NCBI RefSeq assembly: GCF_008831155.1
Contig: NZ_WBKB01000002.1
Span: forward strand, 186,001-250,000
Origin: Gulosibacter chungangensis
Lineage (GTDB): Bacteria > Actinomycetota > Actinomycetes > Actinomycetales > Microbacteriaceae
Direction of reading: 5' to 3'
Length of the DNA stretch: 64,000 nt
Below are positions 28,627 to 37,404 of the stretch, one piece after another. Within the stretch, counting starts at the first letter, position 1, and each line of letters starts with the position of its first letter. A program made the translations under genes and the position numbers. Under the pieces are notes generated by a model. That model worked only from the letters and a program-made list of their open reading frames with translations. It was not told the DNA's origin and ran no database searches.

Positions 28627-29838
28627 CTACTTTCCTGCTCGCGCGTGCTTCTTACGGTTCCAGTTTGGGTTCTCCCAAATCATGGTGCCGCCCTGACCGA
28701 GGCCGACACACATGGCGGTAACGCCGTATCGCACCTCCGGGTGCTCTTCGAATTGATTAGCCAGCTGCATCATGAGGCGAACACCGCTCGCGGCCAGCGG
28801 GTGACCGATGGCAATTGCGCCCCCGTAGGGGTTTACCGAGGGGTCATCGTCGGCAATCCCGAAGTGGTCGAGGAAAGAGAGTACCTGCACGGCAAATGCT
28901 TCATTCAGTTCGAACAGTCCAATGTCGTCGATCTTGAGTCCCGCGCGTTTGAGCGCGCGTTCGGTCGATGGCACGGGCCCGAGGCCCATGACCTCGGGCT
29001 GAACACCGGCAAATCCGAATGACACCAGGCGCATCCGCGGTTTGAGACCGAGTTCCTTGACGGCGTCCTTTGACGCGAGAATCGAGGCTGTGGCGCCGTC
29101 GGTGAGCGGGGAAGCGTTTCCCGCAGTGACCTTGCCGTGCGGGCGGAAGGGGGGCTTCAGACCGCTCAGACCTTCCATACTGGTATCGGGGCGTGGATGC
29201 TCGTCGCGGATCGCGAGGCCCCAGCCGGCTTCCGATTCGATGGCTACGGGCACGAGGTCACGGTCGAACTTGCCCGCCTCATACGCAGCGGCAGTCTTCT
29301 GCTGTGAACGCATCGCGTAGTGGTCGGCTCGTTCCTTGGTGAGTTCGGGGAATCGATCGTGCAGCCGTTCGGCGGTGTTGCCCATGTTGAGTGCTTCAGC
29401 ATCGACGAGCCGCTCGGAAAGAAAGCGTGGGTTGGGATCGGCGTTGAAGCCCATCGGGTGGCGCCCCATGTGTTCGACGCCGCCGGCGATTGCGACATCG
29501 TACTGACCGAAGCCGATTGCGCCACCCATGAGCGAAGCAGCGGTCATCGCGCCCGCGCACATGCGGTCAATGGCCAGTCCCGGAACGGAATTCGGCAGAC
29601 CCGCGAGGAGCGCCGAGGTGCGGCCGAGCGTGAGGCCCTGGTCACCCTGTTGGGTCGTGGCGGCAATGGCCACATCGTCATATCGATCGCCGGGGATTTC
29701 GGGGTTGCGTTCAATGAGCGCACGCATGCTCTTGACTACGAGGTCATCCGCACGCGTTTGCCAGTACATCCCTTTCTCTCCGGCACGGCCGAACGGTGTG
29801 CGAGCACCATCGATGAAATAGACCTCGGATCCGGTCAC
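28627..29838 (-). CDS. acetyl-CoA C-acyltransferase (beta-oxidation thiolase)
   Basis: A 403-residue thiolase with catalytic cysteine in IDRMCAGAMTA, the GGAIAIGHPLAASG histidine block and a C-terminal TAMCVGLGQGG cysteine. It cleaves 3-ketoacyl-CoA to acetyl-CoA and a shortened acyl-CoA, partnering the downstream hydratase/dehydrogenase fusion. The GTG at 29838 is chosen for the AGGAGGA site just upstream; a longer in-frame start at 29868 would place that site inside the gene. It differs clearly in sequence from paaJ, so it is a separate functional type. Confidence 0.9.
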   Translation of the reverse strand: MTGSEVYFIDGARTPFGRAGEKGMYWQTRADDLVVKSMRALIERNPEIPGDRYDDVAIAATTQQGDQGLTLGRTSALLAGLPNSVPGLAIDRMCAGAMTAASLMGGAIGFGQYDVAIAGGVEHMGRHPMGFNADPNPRFLSERLVDAEALNMGNTAERLHDRFPELTKERADHYAMRSQQKTAAAYEAGKFDRDLVPVAIESEAGWGLAIRDEHPRPDTSMEGLSGLKPPFRPHGKVTAGNASPLTDGATASILASKDAVKELGLKPRMRLVSFGFAGVQPEVMGLGPVPSTERALKRAGLKIDDIGLFELNEAFAVQVLSFLDHFGIADDDPSVNPYGGAIAIGHPLAASGVRLMMQLANQFEEHPEVRYGVTAMCVGLGQGGTMIWENPNWNRKKHARAGK

Positions 29839-29911
29839 GTATCCTCCTAGCCACTTTGTGTCCGCCACTTCGCGGGCAACTCAGCTCACAAGTTTATCCA
29901 TGCCGTACTAA

Positions 29912-31120
29912 TCAGACAATATCATCTTGTGTAGCAGCGACAAAAGCCTCGGCGATGATTGGGGCTGTGATGTCGATTTGCCACTCGCGTGCTCCCAGCC
30001 TAGCGAGTTGTTGCGAAATCGATTCAGCATCCGCGCCGGTTGGCTCCCAGCAAACCTGGCGCAGGAAGGCCGGCGTGAGCAGGTTATCGGTCGGAAGCTG
30101 CAGCTCTTCGGCCATGGCCGCGATAGCCGGTCGGGTGATCTTGAATCGAGCATCCGCTTCCGGCCGCTTGTGTTGCCAGGATTTTGGATGCGGCACGCCA
30201 TTGCGATTGCCGCTTGTGCGCTTCGGGAGGTCGCGGGTCTGCAACCCCCGTTCCACCGCGCTCCACCAGCGGTCAAGCTGCGAACGGGACTGCTTGCCGG
30301 TGAACTCCTTGAGCGCCGCAAGCTGGCCGCGGGTGCGCGGCAACGCAGCGGCAGCCGCCGTCAGTGCGCGGTCCGGGACAATTCGGCCCGGAGCAGTGTC
30401 AGTCTCCCTGGCGTATTCGTCCCGGGCCAGCCACAGCTCGCGGGCAATCGCGAGCTGGCGAGGAAACCGCAGCGAGTGAATCCTCGAGAGCCTTCGCCAG
30501 CGTTCTGGATCCTGCGGTTTTGGGCGAAAATCAAGCAGGAATTCAAACTCCTGCCGTGCCCATTCCGCCTTTCCCGACTCAACAAGCTGCCCTGCCAGCC
30601 GATCCCGGAGATCCACGAGGAGCTCAACGTCAAGCGCGGCATACGCGAGCCACGATGTTGGGAGGGGCCTGGTGGACCAATCGTCCGCAGAGTGTGCCTT
30701 GGCGAGTTCGATGCCGAGCAGCTCTTCGACCACCGCTCCGAGGCCAACGCGTTCTTTACCGAGCAGTCGAGAGGCGAGCTCGGTGTCAAAAAGGCTAGAA
30801 GGAATTAGATCGATTTCGCGCATGCAGGGCAGATCCTGCGTGGCGGCGTGCAGAATCCACTGCTCTTCTTGGATTGCCTCGGCCACCTCGGCCAAGGAGC
30901 CGAAGGGGATTGGGTCGATCAACAAGGTGCCGGAGCCCCGCCGAAAAATTTGTACCAAATAGGCGCGGTCGGAGTAGCGAAACCCCGACGCGCGCTCGGT
31001 ATCGATGGCAACCGGACCGTGACCGGCGCGGAGTCGTTCAACGGCAGAAGTCAACTGCGCGGGGGTATCGATTACATCGAGACCGCCACGCGCTTCGCGA
31101 CGTGCGTCAGCGGCGGCCAT
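29912..31120 (-). CDS. rnd: ribonuclease D-like 3'-5' exonuclease with HRDC domain
   Basis: A 402-residue RNase D family protein. The DEDD exonuclease motifs are visible: VAIDTERASGFRY (Asp and Glu), HAATQDLPCMRE and YAALDVELL. An HRDC nucleic-acid-binding domain (about residues 205-285, from RRLSRIHSLRFPRQLAIARELW) and a C-terminal extension follow, as is usual in actinobacteria. It trims 3' ends of structured RNAs such as tRNA precursors. The ATG at 31120 overlaps the end of the DUF3000 gene by 14 bases; an earlier GTG at 31156 lacks a ribosome site. Confidence 0.88.
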   Translation of the reverse strand: MAAADARREARGGLDVIDTPAQLTSAVERLRAGHGPVAIDTERASGFRYSDRAYLVQIFRRGSGTLLIDPIPFGSLAEVAEAIQEEQWILHAATQDLPCMREIDLIPSSLFDTELASRLLGKERVGLGAVVEELLGIELAKAHSADDWSTRPLPTSWLAYAALDVELLVDLRDRLAGQLVESGKAEWARQEFEFLLDFRPKPQDPERWRRLSRIHSLRFPRQLAIARELWLARDEYARETDTAPGRIVPDRALTAAAAALPRTRGQLAALKEFTGKQSRSQLDRWWSAVERGLQTRDLPKRTSGNRNGVPHPKSWQHKRPEADARFKITRPAIAAMAEELQLPTDNLLTPAFLRQVCWEPTGADAESISQQLARLGAREWQIDITAPIIAEAFVAATQDDIV

Positions 31121-31706
31121 GGTTCCTTGCTTGATGTCGGATGGCGGGGACCTCACTTGAATCTACGGGTGGCAGTCCACTCAGCATACAAAGCAGCGTG
31201 CTCCACGCCGAAACGTGCGGCGCTAGATCATCCGACTGCGGTGACCAGGATGCGCGCATCTCGATCTGCGAGCCTTCACCCTGCTCAGTGAGTTCGCCAA
31301 ACCCTTTGGAATTGACGACGGTAACGGTTCCGGAAGCAAAGTCGTAGTCAGCTTGGTCGTTCTCGAGTGCGTCAATGAGCCAGGACCACGCAACATCGGG
31401 GAGCATTGCATCCGCACCGATATCGGTTTCAAGGGGGGCCTGCGCAAAACAGACCACGCGGAAGGGGCCCCGCCAGGCTTCAGGCTCAGACAGATCGTGC
31501 AGCATAATGAAGCGGCCGGTGCCAAAATGTGAGTCCCCTTCAAGCTGACCGGGGCTAACATCGGCGGCGAGTGCCAAAGAATTTGGTGCCAAGTCCTCTG
31601 GCGGACGGATTTCTTGAACGCGCAGATCGCTTCGGAACTCGACCGCCCGAATTGATTCTGCGGCGCGATCGAATTCCGCTGGAACTGGATGCAAACTGAC
31701 CACCAC
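31107..31706 (-). CDS. DUF3000 domain-containing protein
   Basis: A 199-residue actinobacterial DUF3000 protein, recognisable from EFDRAAESIRAVEFRSDLRVQEIRPPEDLAPNSLALAADV and GTGRFIMLHDLSEPEAWRGPFRVVCFAQAPLE. Function is unknown, but the gene stands upstream of the RNase D gene in many actinomycetes and here overlaps it, so the two are co-translated. The GTG at 31706 is chosen because TTACTCT lies about seven bases before it with no Shine-Dalgarno, suggesting a leaderless mRNA. GTG at 31724 is the longer alternative. Confidence 0.8.
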   Translation of the reverse strand: MVVSLHPVPAEFDRAAESIRAVEFRSDLRVQEIRPPEDLAPNSLALAADVSPGQLEGDSHFGTGRFIMLHDLSEPEAWRGPFRVVCFAQAPLETDIGADAMLPDVAWSWLIDALENDQADYDFASGTVTVVNSKGFGELTEQGEGSQIEMRASWSPQSDDLAPHVSAWSTLLCMLSGLPPVDSSEVPAIRHQARNHGRR

Positions 31707-31780
31707 GAGACCGAGAGTAAGCACGCGTCACGCAGCGACTTCGCAGGCGCGCCGATGAGTAAGGGGACGACGGGGAAAGT

Positions 31781-32959
31781 ATGGTTCGATCGACGAACTG
31801 GACCCTCCGCTTGGGTGCATTTGTGCTCGGAGCGAGTGGCTTTACCGGAGTGACGATTGCGGGTCTCGGCGTTCTACTGGCAAAAACGCTCGTGGCCAGT
31901 CGGCCGGTTGCGCCGGAAAACGTGCACGTGTACGCGGTGACCGAAAACCCCGGTACGCCCGGATCGGGTCAGATTGAGTTGCAACGCACGACGGAATCCG
32001 AACAGGCCGGACAGTACACGCTGTCCTGGGGCCACGGGCTGGGGCGAGCGATACTTGATGAGACCATCGACGCCACCGCATTTACCGTAACGCGGCGCTA
32101 TCACGGTGTGGAGGGCGTACCAATTCAGGCAGCGAAGACCGTGCGGGTGATGTCCGCACCGCAACGTGGAATTAAAGACCTGGGACTGCCTTGGGAAACG
32201 GTGATGATTCCAACGGAGCTGGGCCGGGCACCGGCGTGGCTCGTGCCCGCAACAGAACCGAAGCCCGGACACTGGATGATTCATGTCCACGGGCGCGGTG
32301 CGACGCGCGTAGAGCCACTGCGGACCGTGCCGCTGGCAGCGGAACGCGGTTGGAATTCACTGGTGATCACGTACCGCAACGATCGGGGCGCCCCGTCAGC
32401 GCCGGGTGGTCGCTATGGGCTGGGCCTCACCGAATGGCGAGATGTAGACGCCGCAATTGAGTGGGCTGTCTCGAAGGGGGCTCGACGCATCCTGCTTGCC
32501 GGATGGTCTATGGGGGGCACCATCGCCGCGCAGGCGTACTTTCGCTCGCGGTACAGCCCGCTCGTCGAAGGGATCATGTTGGAATCGCCGGGCGTCGATT
32601 GGCGGGCCACGATCGAATTTCAACCGAGCGTGAAGCACCTGCCAGATCGCTCCAAGCGGTTCGCAAATTGGTTGCTGCACTCACGACTGGGCCGCGCAAT
32701 TATGCGTCTCAAAGAGCCAATCAATCTGGAAGAAGTCGATCTCGTGGCCCGAGCGCACGAACTGGATGTCCCAGTACTGCTCTTGCATTCCACGGGTGAC
32801 ACTGTCGTCCCAGTTGGTCCGAGCCGGAAGCTCGCTGCCGCTATCCCCGAACTCGTGCAATACGAAGAGTTTGCGGGTGCTCGGCACGTGCGGCTGTGGA
32901 ACCGAGAGCCGCAGCGCTGGGAACGGGTCGTTGGTCAGTGGCTGGATGAACGCGTCTAA
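31781..32959 (+). CDS. membrane-anchored alpha/beta hydrolase
   Basis: A 392-residue protein. Residues 9-36 form one hydrophobic helix after a short basic start, acting as a signal anchor. The catalytic domain has the nucleophile elbow GWSMGG (Ser243), an oxyanion-hole stretch VHGRG (169-173), the acid in HSTGDTVVP and the final His in GARHVRLWN. A serine hydrolase facing the cell exterior is likely; substrate is unknown. The first 130 residues after the anchor form a domain I do not recognise. It is divergent from the DUF3000 gene and ends four bases into the convergent gene at 32956. Confidence 0.8.
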   Translation: MVRSTNWTLRLGAFVLGASGFTGVTIAGLGVLLAKTLVASRPVAPENVHVYAVTENPGTPGSGQIELQRTTESEQAGQYTLSWGHGLGRAILDETIDATAFTVTRRYHGVEGVPIQAAKTVRVMSAPQRGIKDLGLPWETVMIPTELGRAPAWLVPATEPKPGHWMIHVHGRGATRVEPLRTVPLAAERGWNSLVITYRNDRGAPSAPGGRYGLGLTEWRDVDAAIEWAVSKGARRILLAGWSMGGTIAAQAYFRSRYSPLVEGIMLESPGVDWRATIEFQPSVKHLPDRSKRFANWLLHSRLGRAIMRLKEPINLEEVDLVARAHELDVPVLLLHSTGDTVVPVGPSRKLAAAIPELVQYEEFAGARHVRLWNREPQRWERVVGQWLDERV

Positions 32960-33729
32960 GCGGTGGCCGACTGCCGGGGTGAGTTCGTCACGAGGCGTTG
33001 GTACAAGAACTGCGCGGAGTCTTCCAACAGCAACTCGCGCTCAAATTTTGTACCCGCGATGGAACCGGGTAAGGAAGTAGCCTCATTCGGTGCGAACACG
33101 GGGGCCTGAGTGAGACAAATCTCGTCGAGCTTGCCCTGATCAAGGAACTGGCTAATGAGCCGATTGCCACCTTCGACCACGATTTGGTGCAGTCCACGGT
33201 CTCGTAGGGCCGTGAGCACGCCGTCGAGCGGGAGCTTGCCGTCCTGCGACTCCAGGTGATGGATATGCGCGCCAGGCAGGGTCCGTTCGACCTCCGCTCG
33301 TGCAGCCGGAGGGCAACAGACCAAGACCGAAGCTGCCGCATCCTCGGTTGAGATTCGGTGGCCCGCGAGGTTCCCGGACGAGGTGACCACGCACAGCCAG
33401 GTAGGCCGAGTCGAGAGGTGTCGCTCATTGCGAAGCGTCTCAGCCCCAACCACGATTGCGTCACTCATCTTGCGGATGATGGTGAGGATGCGACGGTCCG
33501 CCCGGTTTGAGAGCGTGTCGGAGGTGCCATCCGACCCCGTGACACGGCCATTGAGCGACCCGATCATGTTCATCCGCACCCAGGCCTGCCGAGGGGGTGT
33601 GTAGAGCGCGCGGAGCTGTTCCTCGACAGCAGGGTTGCGCAGGTCGAGCATGTCCGGAGCCACTGCGCTTCTTGTCACCAGCACGTGCAGGAAATCGGGG
33701 TCGGGCATGGCCTCGATCACGTGGGACAA
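32956..33729 (-). CDS. pyrimidine reductase family protein (RibD C-terminal-like)
   Basis: A 257-residue protein of the dihydrofolate reductase/RibD_C superfamily. Diagnostic segments are VRMNMIGSLNGRVTGSDGTSDTLSN, DAIVVGAETLRNERH (NADPH site) and QIVVEGGNRLISQFL. It has no deaminase domain, so it is not a full RibD. The family name implies NADPH reduction of an aminopyrimidine or similar heterocycle, but the reaction is unproven. The TTG at 33729 follows AAGGAAGA; an in-frame GTG at 33720 is the alternative. It is the last gene of a leftward unit with sufE and the sulfurtransferase. Confidence 0.78.
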   Translation of the reverse strand: MSHVIEAMPDPDFLHVLVTRSAVAPDMLDLRNPAVEEQLRALYTPPRQAWVRMNMIGSLNGRVTGSDGTSDTLSNRADRRILTIIRKMSDAIVVGAETLRNERHLSTRPTWLCVVTSSGNLAGHRISTEDAAASVLVCCPPAARAEVERTLPGAHIHHLESQDGKLPLDGVLTALRDRGLHQIVVEGGNRLISQFLDQGKLDEICLTQAPVFAPNEATSLPGSIAGTKFERELLLEDSAQFLYQRLVTNSPRQSATA

Positions 33730-33795
33730 TGTTCTTCCTTGCTGCAGGCTGGTGATGGATGCGATTGGCTGGGTTTGCCGTGACTTTGCCGGTGG

Positions 33796-34239
33796 CTAGC
33801 TCGCGGCAGCCGTGGTGTGGCTGAGGTGCTCCTGCACCTGGCGCTTGACGCGACCCAGCATCCCGACCATACCGCGAAGTCGCAGGGGGGAGACCTGCTT
33901 GGTGATCCCGAGGTCGAACGGGAAGTCTGCCGGGATATCGAGAACCTCTTGAGTGGTGAGGCCACTGAGGCCCTGCACCAGGATGGAGGCAAAGCCGCGC
34001 GTGGTGGGGGCTTCTGGCGGAGCTTTTGCGAACATCTTCACGCGGTCATCCACGACTTCGGTCGTGATGAACACGGGGGACTGGCATTCAATGACCTGTT
34101 CGAACTCAACATCCGCGTACTGTTCAGGAACCTCTGGGAGCTCGTCCGAAAATTCCAGCAATAGCGTGAGCTTTTCAGCGTCGGGAACGGCGTGGAAATC
34201 CTCGCGGATCTCCGCAAGCTGTGCGGGAATATTGCTCAT
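33796..34239 (-). CDS. sufE: SufE-family sulfur acceptor
   Basis: A 147-residue SufE protein with the persulfide-accepting Cys52 in [12 protein letters not shown] and the conserved [22 protein letters not shown] and ISPLRLRGM-like segment ([14 protein letters not shown]). SufE takes sulfur from a cysteine desulfurase for Fe-S cluster assembly. The gene overlaps the upstream sulfurtransferase by four bases (ATGA). Whether it serves the SUF machine or a pathway with that sulfurtransferase is not settled by sequence; no sufBCDS genes are in the window. Confidence 0.88.
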   Translation of the reverse strand: MSNIPAQLAEIREDFHAVPDAEKLTLLLEFSDELPEVPEQYADVEFEQVIECQSPVFITTEVVDDRVKMFAKAPPEAPTTRGFASILVQGLSGLTTQEVLDIPADFPFDLGITKQVSPLRLRGMVGMLGRVKRQVQEHLSHTTAAAS

Positions 34240-35141
34240 CGCTGCTGCAACTCTCCGGGTTCTTCACCCTTTACGATCGGGACGCCGACAAGTGAACCCC
34301 ATTCGGTCCATGAGCCGTCGTAGTTACGGACGTGGTCGAAACCAAGCAAATACTGCAGCACGAACCAGGTGTGGCTTGAGCGCTCACCGATACGGCAGTA
34401 CGCGACAAGGCTCTTAGCCGGCTGATACCCCAACTCGTCTTGGTAGACCGCTTCAAGCTCGGCGCGAGTCTTGAACGTGCTGTCTTCGTTTGCGGCTCGT
34501 GCCCAGGGCACGTTCTTTGCCGTGGGGATGTGGCCGCCACGCAGGGCGCCCTCATCGGGGTAATCAGGCATCGTGGTGCGCTCACCCGAATATTCGAGCG
34601 GACTGCGCACGTCCAGCAGCGGGCCGCCCACTAGGAGGTGCTCTTGCACCTGGTCGCGGGTGGCACGAATCTTGACGTCATTGCGCGCGACGACCGGATA
34701 TTCCACCGGGGTACGGGCCGGTATTTCGCGGGTGAGTTCGCGCCCCTCGGCAATCCACTTGTCGCGACCCCCATCAAGCAGCCGCACGTCTTCGTGGCCG
34801 AAGAGCGTGAAGACCCACAGCGCGTAGGCAGCCCACCAGTTGGAACGGTCGCCGTAGATCACGACGGTGTCGTCGCGGGAGATGCCAAGGCTGCCGAGCA
34901 GTTTCGCGAACCCTTCACCGTCGACGTAGTCGCGAACGACTTCGTCATTGAGGTCCGTGTGCCAGTCGATTTTCACTGCGCCCGGGATGTGCCCGGTGTC
35001 GTAGAGCAGGACGTCCTCGTCGGACTCAACTACAACGAGTCCGTCTCGGTCGAGATTCTCAGCAAGCCACTGGGTGGACACGAGACGCTCCGGGTGGGCG
35101 TACTCGGCGAATTTTGGCTGCTGATCAAAGTCAATGCTCAC
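34236..35141 (-). CDS. sseA: thiosulfate/3-mercaptopyruvate sulfurtransferase (rhodanese)
   Basis: A 301-residue two-domain rhodanese. The N-terminal inactive domain includes [16 protein letters not shown] and the C-terminal domain carries the persulfide Cys249 in [13 protein letters not shown], preceded by [12 protein letters not shown] and [12 protein letters not shown]. The CRIGERS loop matches actinobacterial thiosulfate sulfurtransferases (SseA/CysA type). It transfers sulfane sulfur from thiosulfate or mercaptopyruvate to an acceptor. Its direct coupling with sufE suggests a sulfur relay, which is an inference from context. Confidence 0.88.
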   Translation of the reverse strand: MSIDFDQQPKFAEYAHPERLVSTQWLAENLDRDGLVVVESDEDVLLYDTGHIPGAVKIDWHTDLNDEVVRDYVDGEGFAKLLGSLGISRDDTVVIYGDRSNWWAAYALWVFTLFGHEDVRLLDGGRDKWIAEGRELTREIPARTPVEYPVVARNDVKIRATRDQVQEHLLVGGPLLDVRSPLEYSGERTTMPDYPDEGALRGGHIPTAKNVPWARAANEDSTFKTRAELEAVYQDELGYQPAKSLVAYCRIGERSSHTWFVLQYLLGFDHVRNYDGSWTEWGSLVGVPIVKGEEPGELQQR

Positions 35142-35304
35142 GAAACTCTCCTGATCTGATTACGAAACGGGTCGCGCATCCAAGGCTAGACGAGGGCTGT
35201 GCGGTGGTGAAGAATATGTCGTCCCGGTCATCTGAAAGCTTAATAATGGAAGCAAATCCGCGTACTGTTGAGTGTCCGAGTATTTTTCGACGCAGGAGCG
35301 TTAA

Positions 35305-36360
35305 GTGGTATCAGGTGGCATCGTCCAGCTAACCGATCGGGTCCCTCAGATGAGCGCCCACGACATGGTGCAGGCACTCGTACCGCCACCGCAGTTCAAG
35401 AACGCGAGCTTCGACAACTATATTCCGGACGAGAACCACCCCTCACAGGCCGAATCTGTGGAGCTTTGCCGCGCCTTTGCATGCGACGTCAAGGGTTCGA
35501 CCAGCGGCGGCCGCGGGTTCTTGTCCCGCATTCTCTTCAGCAAAAAGTCGAGCAGCACGAAGCCAGGGATCTATCTCGACGGTGGCTTCGGCGTTGGTAA
35601 GACTCACCTGCTTGCTGCTACCTGGCATGCCTACCCTGGTCGGAAGTATTTCGGCACCTTCATCGAATACACCGCGCTCGTTGGCGCCCTCGGGTATCAG
35701 AACGCGGTGAAGGCCTTCACCGGCGCATCGCTGATCGCAATCGACGAATTTGAGCTCGACGATCCGGGTGACACGATGGTGATGTCGAAGCTGCTGGGCG
35801 AACTTGTCGCCACGGGCACCTGCGTAATGGCCACCTCGAACACACCGCCGAATGCGCTCGGCGAGGGGCGCTTTGCCGCGCAAGACTTCCTTCGCGAGAT
35901 CACAAAGCTGGCCGCTGTCTTCGAGACGGTACGCATTGACGGTGTTGACTATCGCCGCCGCGCGGTTGAGGGCAAGGCAGTCGTGACGCCCGCGGCCGAA
36001 ATTGATGGTCAGGTGGATGCACGGATCGCGTCAGGGGAGACCGTCAGTCGCGACGAGTTCTCGAGTGTGATTGAGCACCTCGCGAAGGTGCACCCCTCGA
36101 AGTATGTCCGGATGCTCGACGGGATCGACACGATCGTGATCGATGACGTTCGGGAACTTACGAACCAAGCCGAAGCCTTGCGATTCGTGGCGTTTATCGA
36201 CCGCGTCTATGACGCGCAGATTCCGATCATTGCCTCAGGGCATTCGCTTGACCAGATCTTCGGTGGTGGGATGCTCGAAGGCGGGTACCGCAAAAAGTAC
36301 CTGCGCTCGGTCTCGCGACTCATTGCATCCACGGGAGCCGCGACACCGTCGCTCGTATGA
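35305..36360 (+). CDS. zapE: cell division protein ZapE (AFG1-like ATPase)
   Basis: A 351-residue AFG1/ZapE P-loop ATPase. Walker A is GGFGVGKTH (93-101), Walker B LIAIDEFEL (Asp147, Glu148), with the arginine-rich sensor region ATSNTPPNALGEGRFAAQDFLREI. In E. coli ZapE binds FtsZ and modulates the Z ring; mitochondrial AFG1 handles membrane proteins. The GTG start follows CAGGAGCG. It is divergent from the sulfurtransferase operon with a 163-base intergenic region, and followed by a strong terminator. Confidence 0.88.
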   Translation: MVSGGIVQLTDRVPQMSAHDMVQALVPPPQFKNASFDNYIPDENHPSQAESVELCRAFACDVKGSTSGGRGFLSRILFSKKSSSTKPGIYLDGGFGVGKTHLLAATWHAYPGRKYFGTFIEYTALVGALGYQNAVKAFTGASLIAIDEFELDDPGDTMVMSKLLGELVATGTCVMATSNTPPNALGEGRFAAQDFLREITKLAAVFETVRIDGVDYRRRAVEGKAVVTPAAEIDGQVDARIASGETVSRDEFSSVIEHLAKVHPSKYVRMLDGIDTIVIDDVRELTNQAEALRFVAFIDRVYDAQIPIIASGHSLDQIFGGGMLEGGYRKKYLRSVSRLIASTGAATPSLV

Positions 36361-36373
36361 GCCGCTGAATGTC

Positions 36374-36413
36374 AAAACGTCCGGCCGGGAACCTTTCCCG
36401 GCCGGACGTTTTT
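36374..36413 (+). terminator. terminator after zapE
   Basis: A perfect 18-bp stem (36374-36391 with 36395-36412) starts with AAAA and ends with TTTTT, so it works in both directions. It marks the border between the core genes on the left and the accessory region on the right. Confidence 0.9.
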
Positions 36414-36441
36414 GGTGGGTGGATGCGTGGGGTGCGATTGG

Positions 36442-36552
36442 CTACTCGACCTCACCCGAGACATCGATCGCTTCGCGGTTCACACCGGTGATGACCGCGT
36501 AGGTCAGGCCTGCGATGGCGGCACCGACCAGCGGAGCCAAGCCCGTCTTAAT
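36442..36552 (-). pseudogene. 3' remnant of an aquaporin/MIP-like membrane channel gene
   Basis: Reading leftward, an open frame of about 35 codons ends at TAG (36442-36444) and translates as TGLAPLVGAAIAGLTYAV followed by ITGVNREAIDVSGEVE. This looks like the last transmembrane helix and tail of a major intrinsic protein (pattern GP-G--A---Y). There is no start codon, and the frame is closed by a TAG at 36553-36555, directly upstream of the GntR gene region. It is probably the stump of a gene cut by insertion or deletion. Family assignment from so short a piece is tentative. Confidence 0.5.
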
Positions 36553-36592
36553 CTACCGAACCTAGCTGAATGGCTGCAGTCGCGATAGCAGG

Positions 36593-36607
36593 TAGTATAC
36601 TAAAATT
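36593..36607 (+). promoter_or_regulatory. GntR promoter with palindromic operator
   Basis: The perfect palindrome TAGTATACTA (36593-36602) contains a -10-like TATACT (36596-36601), six bases before the ATG at 36608. The transcript would therefore be leaderless. Short AT-rich palindromes of this type are usual for FadR-group GntR proteins, so autorepression is likely. Confidence 0.5.
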
Positions 36608-37243
36608 ATGCCTCGGCCGAACCAGAAGACGAATGAAGTCCGTGACACGATCCGCGCACGGATTGCAGCAGGTGCGTATCCGCCCTCCTCTCGGCTGGTG
36701 GAGCATCGAATCGCAGAAGAACTCGGGGTCTCACGGGTACCTGTGCGGGAGGCGCTGCGTGACCTTCAAGCCGAGGGATACACCAGTGAACGCCCTGGTG
36801 GCGGCATGGAGGTGCGGTCCTATTCGGATGCCGAGATCGATGAGCTCATCCTGCTCAATGCAATGTTGGAAGAAGTGCTGGCTGCTAGGTTGGCGCGCAC
36901 GGCGAACCCCGAACAGGTCGACGCGCTGAGAGACTCGGTATCACGAGCTGGCCTCGCCATAGAGGTGGGTGACGGCGAGAATGCCGTCGAGTTGAACGCA
37001 CGATTCCACGACGCTCTCCTTGAGCAGTGCCTGGGTACGATCACGCACGAACTGCTCAGCCTGATCCGACCCCGCTTGGCCTGGCTGCACCGTCAGCATA
37101 GCGATACCGTGGTGATTCACGCCGAGCATGTCGCGCTAGTCGACGCGATCGCGTCGCACGACGCCGACTTGGTAACACGCCTGCTCCGAGCCCATACGGA
37201 TACGAGCAGCGATGAAGTGCATGAGCTGAGGCGGAGTTCATGA
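36608..37243 (+). CDS. GntR-family transcriptional regulator (FadR/FCD type)
   Basis: A 211-residue regulator. Residues 8-72 are the GntR winged helix (RIAEELGVSRVPVREALRDLQAEGY), and residues 80-205 an FCD ligand-binding domain with the metal-binding-like pattern ELNARFHDALLEQ and IHAEHVALVDAIASHD. It likely controls itself and the downstream amidohydrolase. There is no ribosome site before the ATG, consistent with a leaderless start. Its stop overlaps the start of a 54-codon ORF as ATGA. Confidence 0.82.
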   Translation: MPRPNQKTNEVRDTIRARIAAGAYPPSSRLVEHRIAEELGVSRVPVREALRDLQAEGYTSERPGGGMEVRSYSDAEIDELILLNAMLEEVLAARLARTANPEQVDALRDSVSRAGLAIEVGDGENAVELNARFHDALLEQCLGTITHELLSLIRPRLAWLHRQHSDTVVIHAEHVALVDAIASHDADLVTRLLRAHTDTSSDEVHELRRSS

Positions 37244-37404
37244 CGGCAGGCCGCGCTCGCGCTTCGCCAAGGAGTGATGAGCGAGACATGGGACCAGCAC
37301 CAGAGGGCCCGAATGCCAAGGACAACATCGAGGATTCGACGTTCCTTTTCGTCGGTTCCCTGAGCTGCGACCGGATTGTAAACCTAAACGAAAGGAACCC
37401 TTGA
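37240..37404 (+). CDS. small coupled ORF, hypothetical protein (54 aa)
   Basis: A 54-codon frame fills the gap between the GntR gene and the amidohydrolase exactly. Its ATG overlaps the GntR stop (ATGA) behind GGCGGAG, and its TGA overlaps the amidohydrolase TTG (TTGA). The first third is Arg-rich, the middle acidic (AKDNIEDS), then a short hydrophobic stretch FLFVGSLSC. I recognise no family. The precise double overlap argues for translation; it could instead be the tail of a deleted larger gene. It was too short for routine calling. Confidence 0.45.
   Translation: MTAGRARASPRSDERDMGPAPEGPNAKDNIEDSTFLFVGSLSCDRIVNLNERNP

Noticed and set aside
29927-30808. A 293-codon rightward frame antisense to the RNase D gene
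   Set aside because: It is opposite a protein with intact exonuclease motifs; it has no ribosome site and no recognisable domain.
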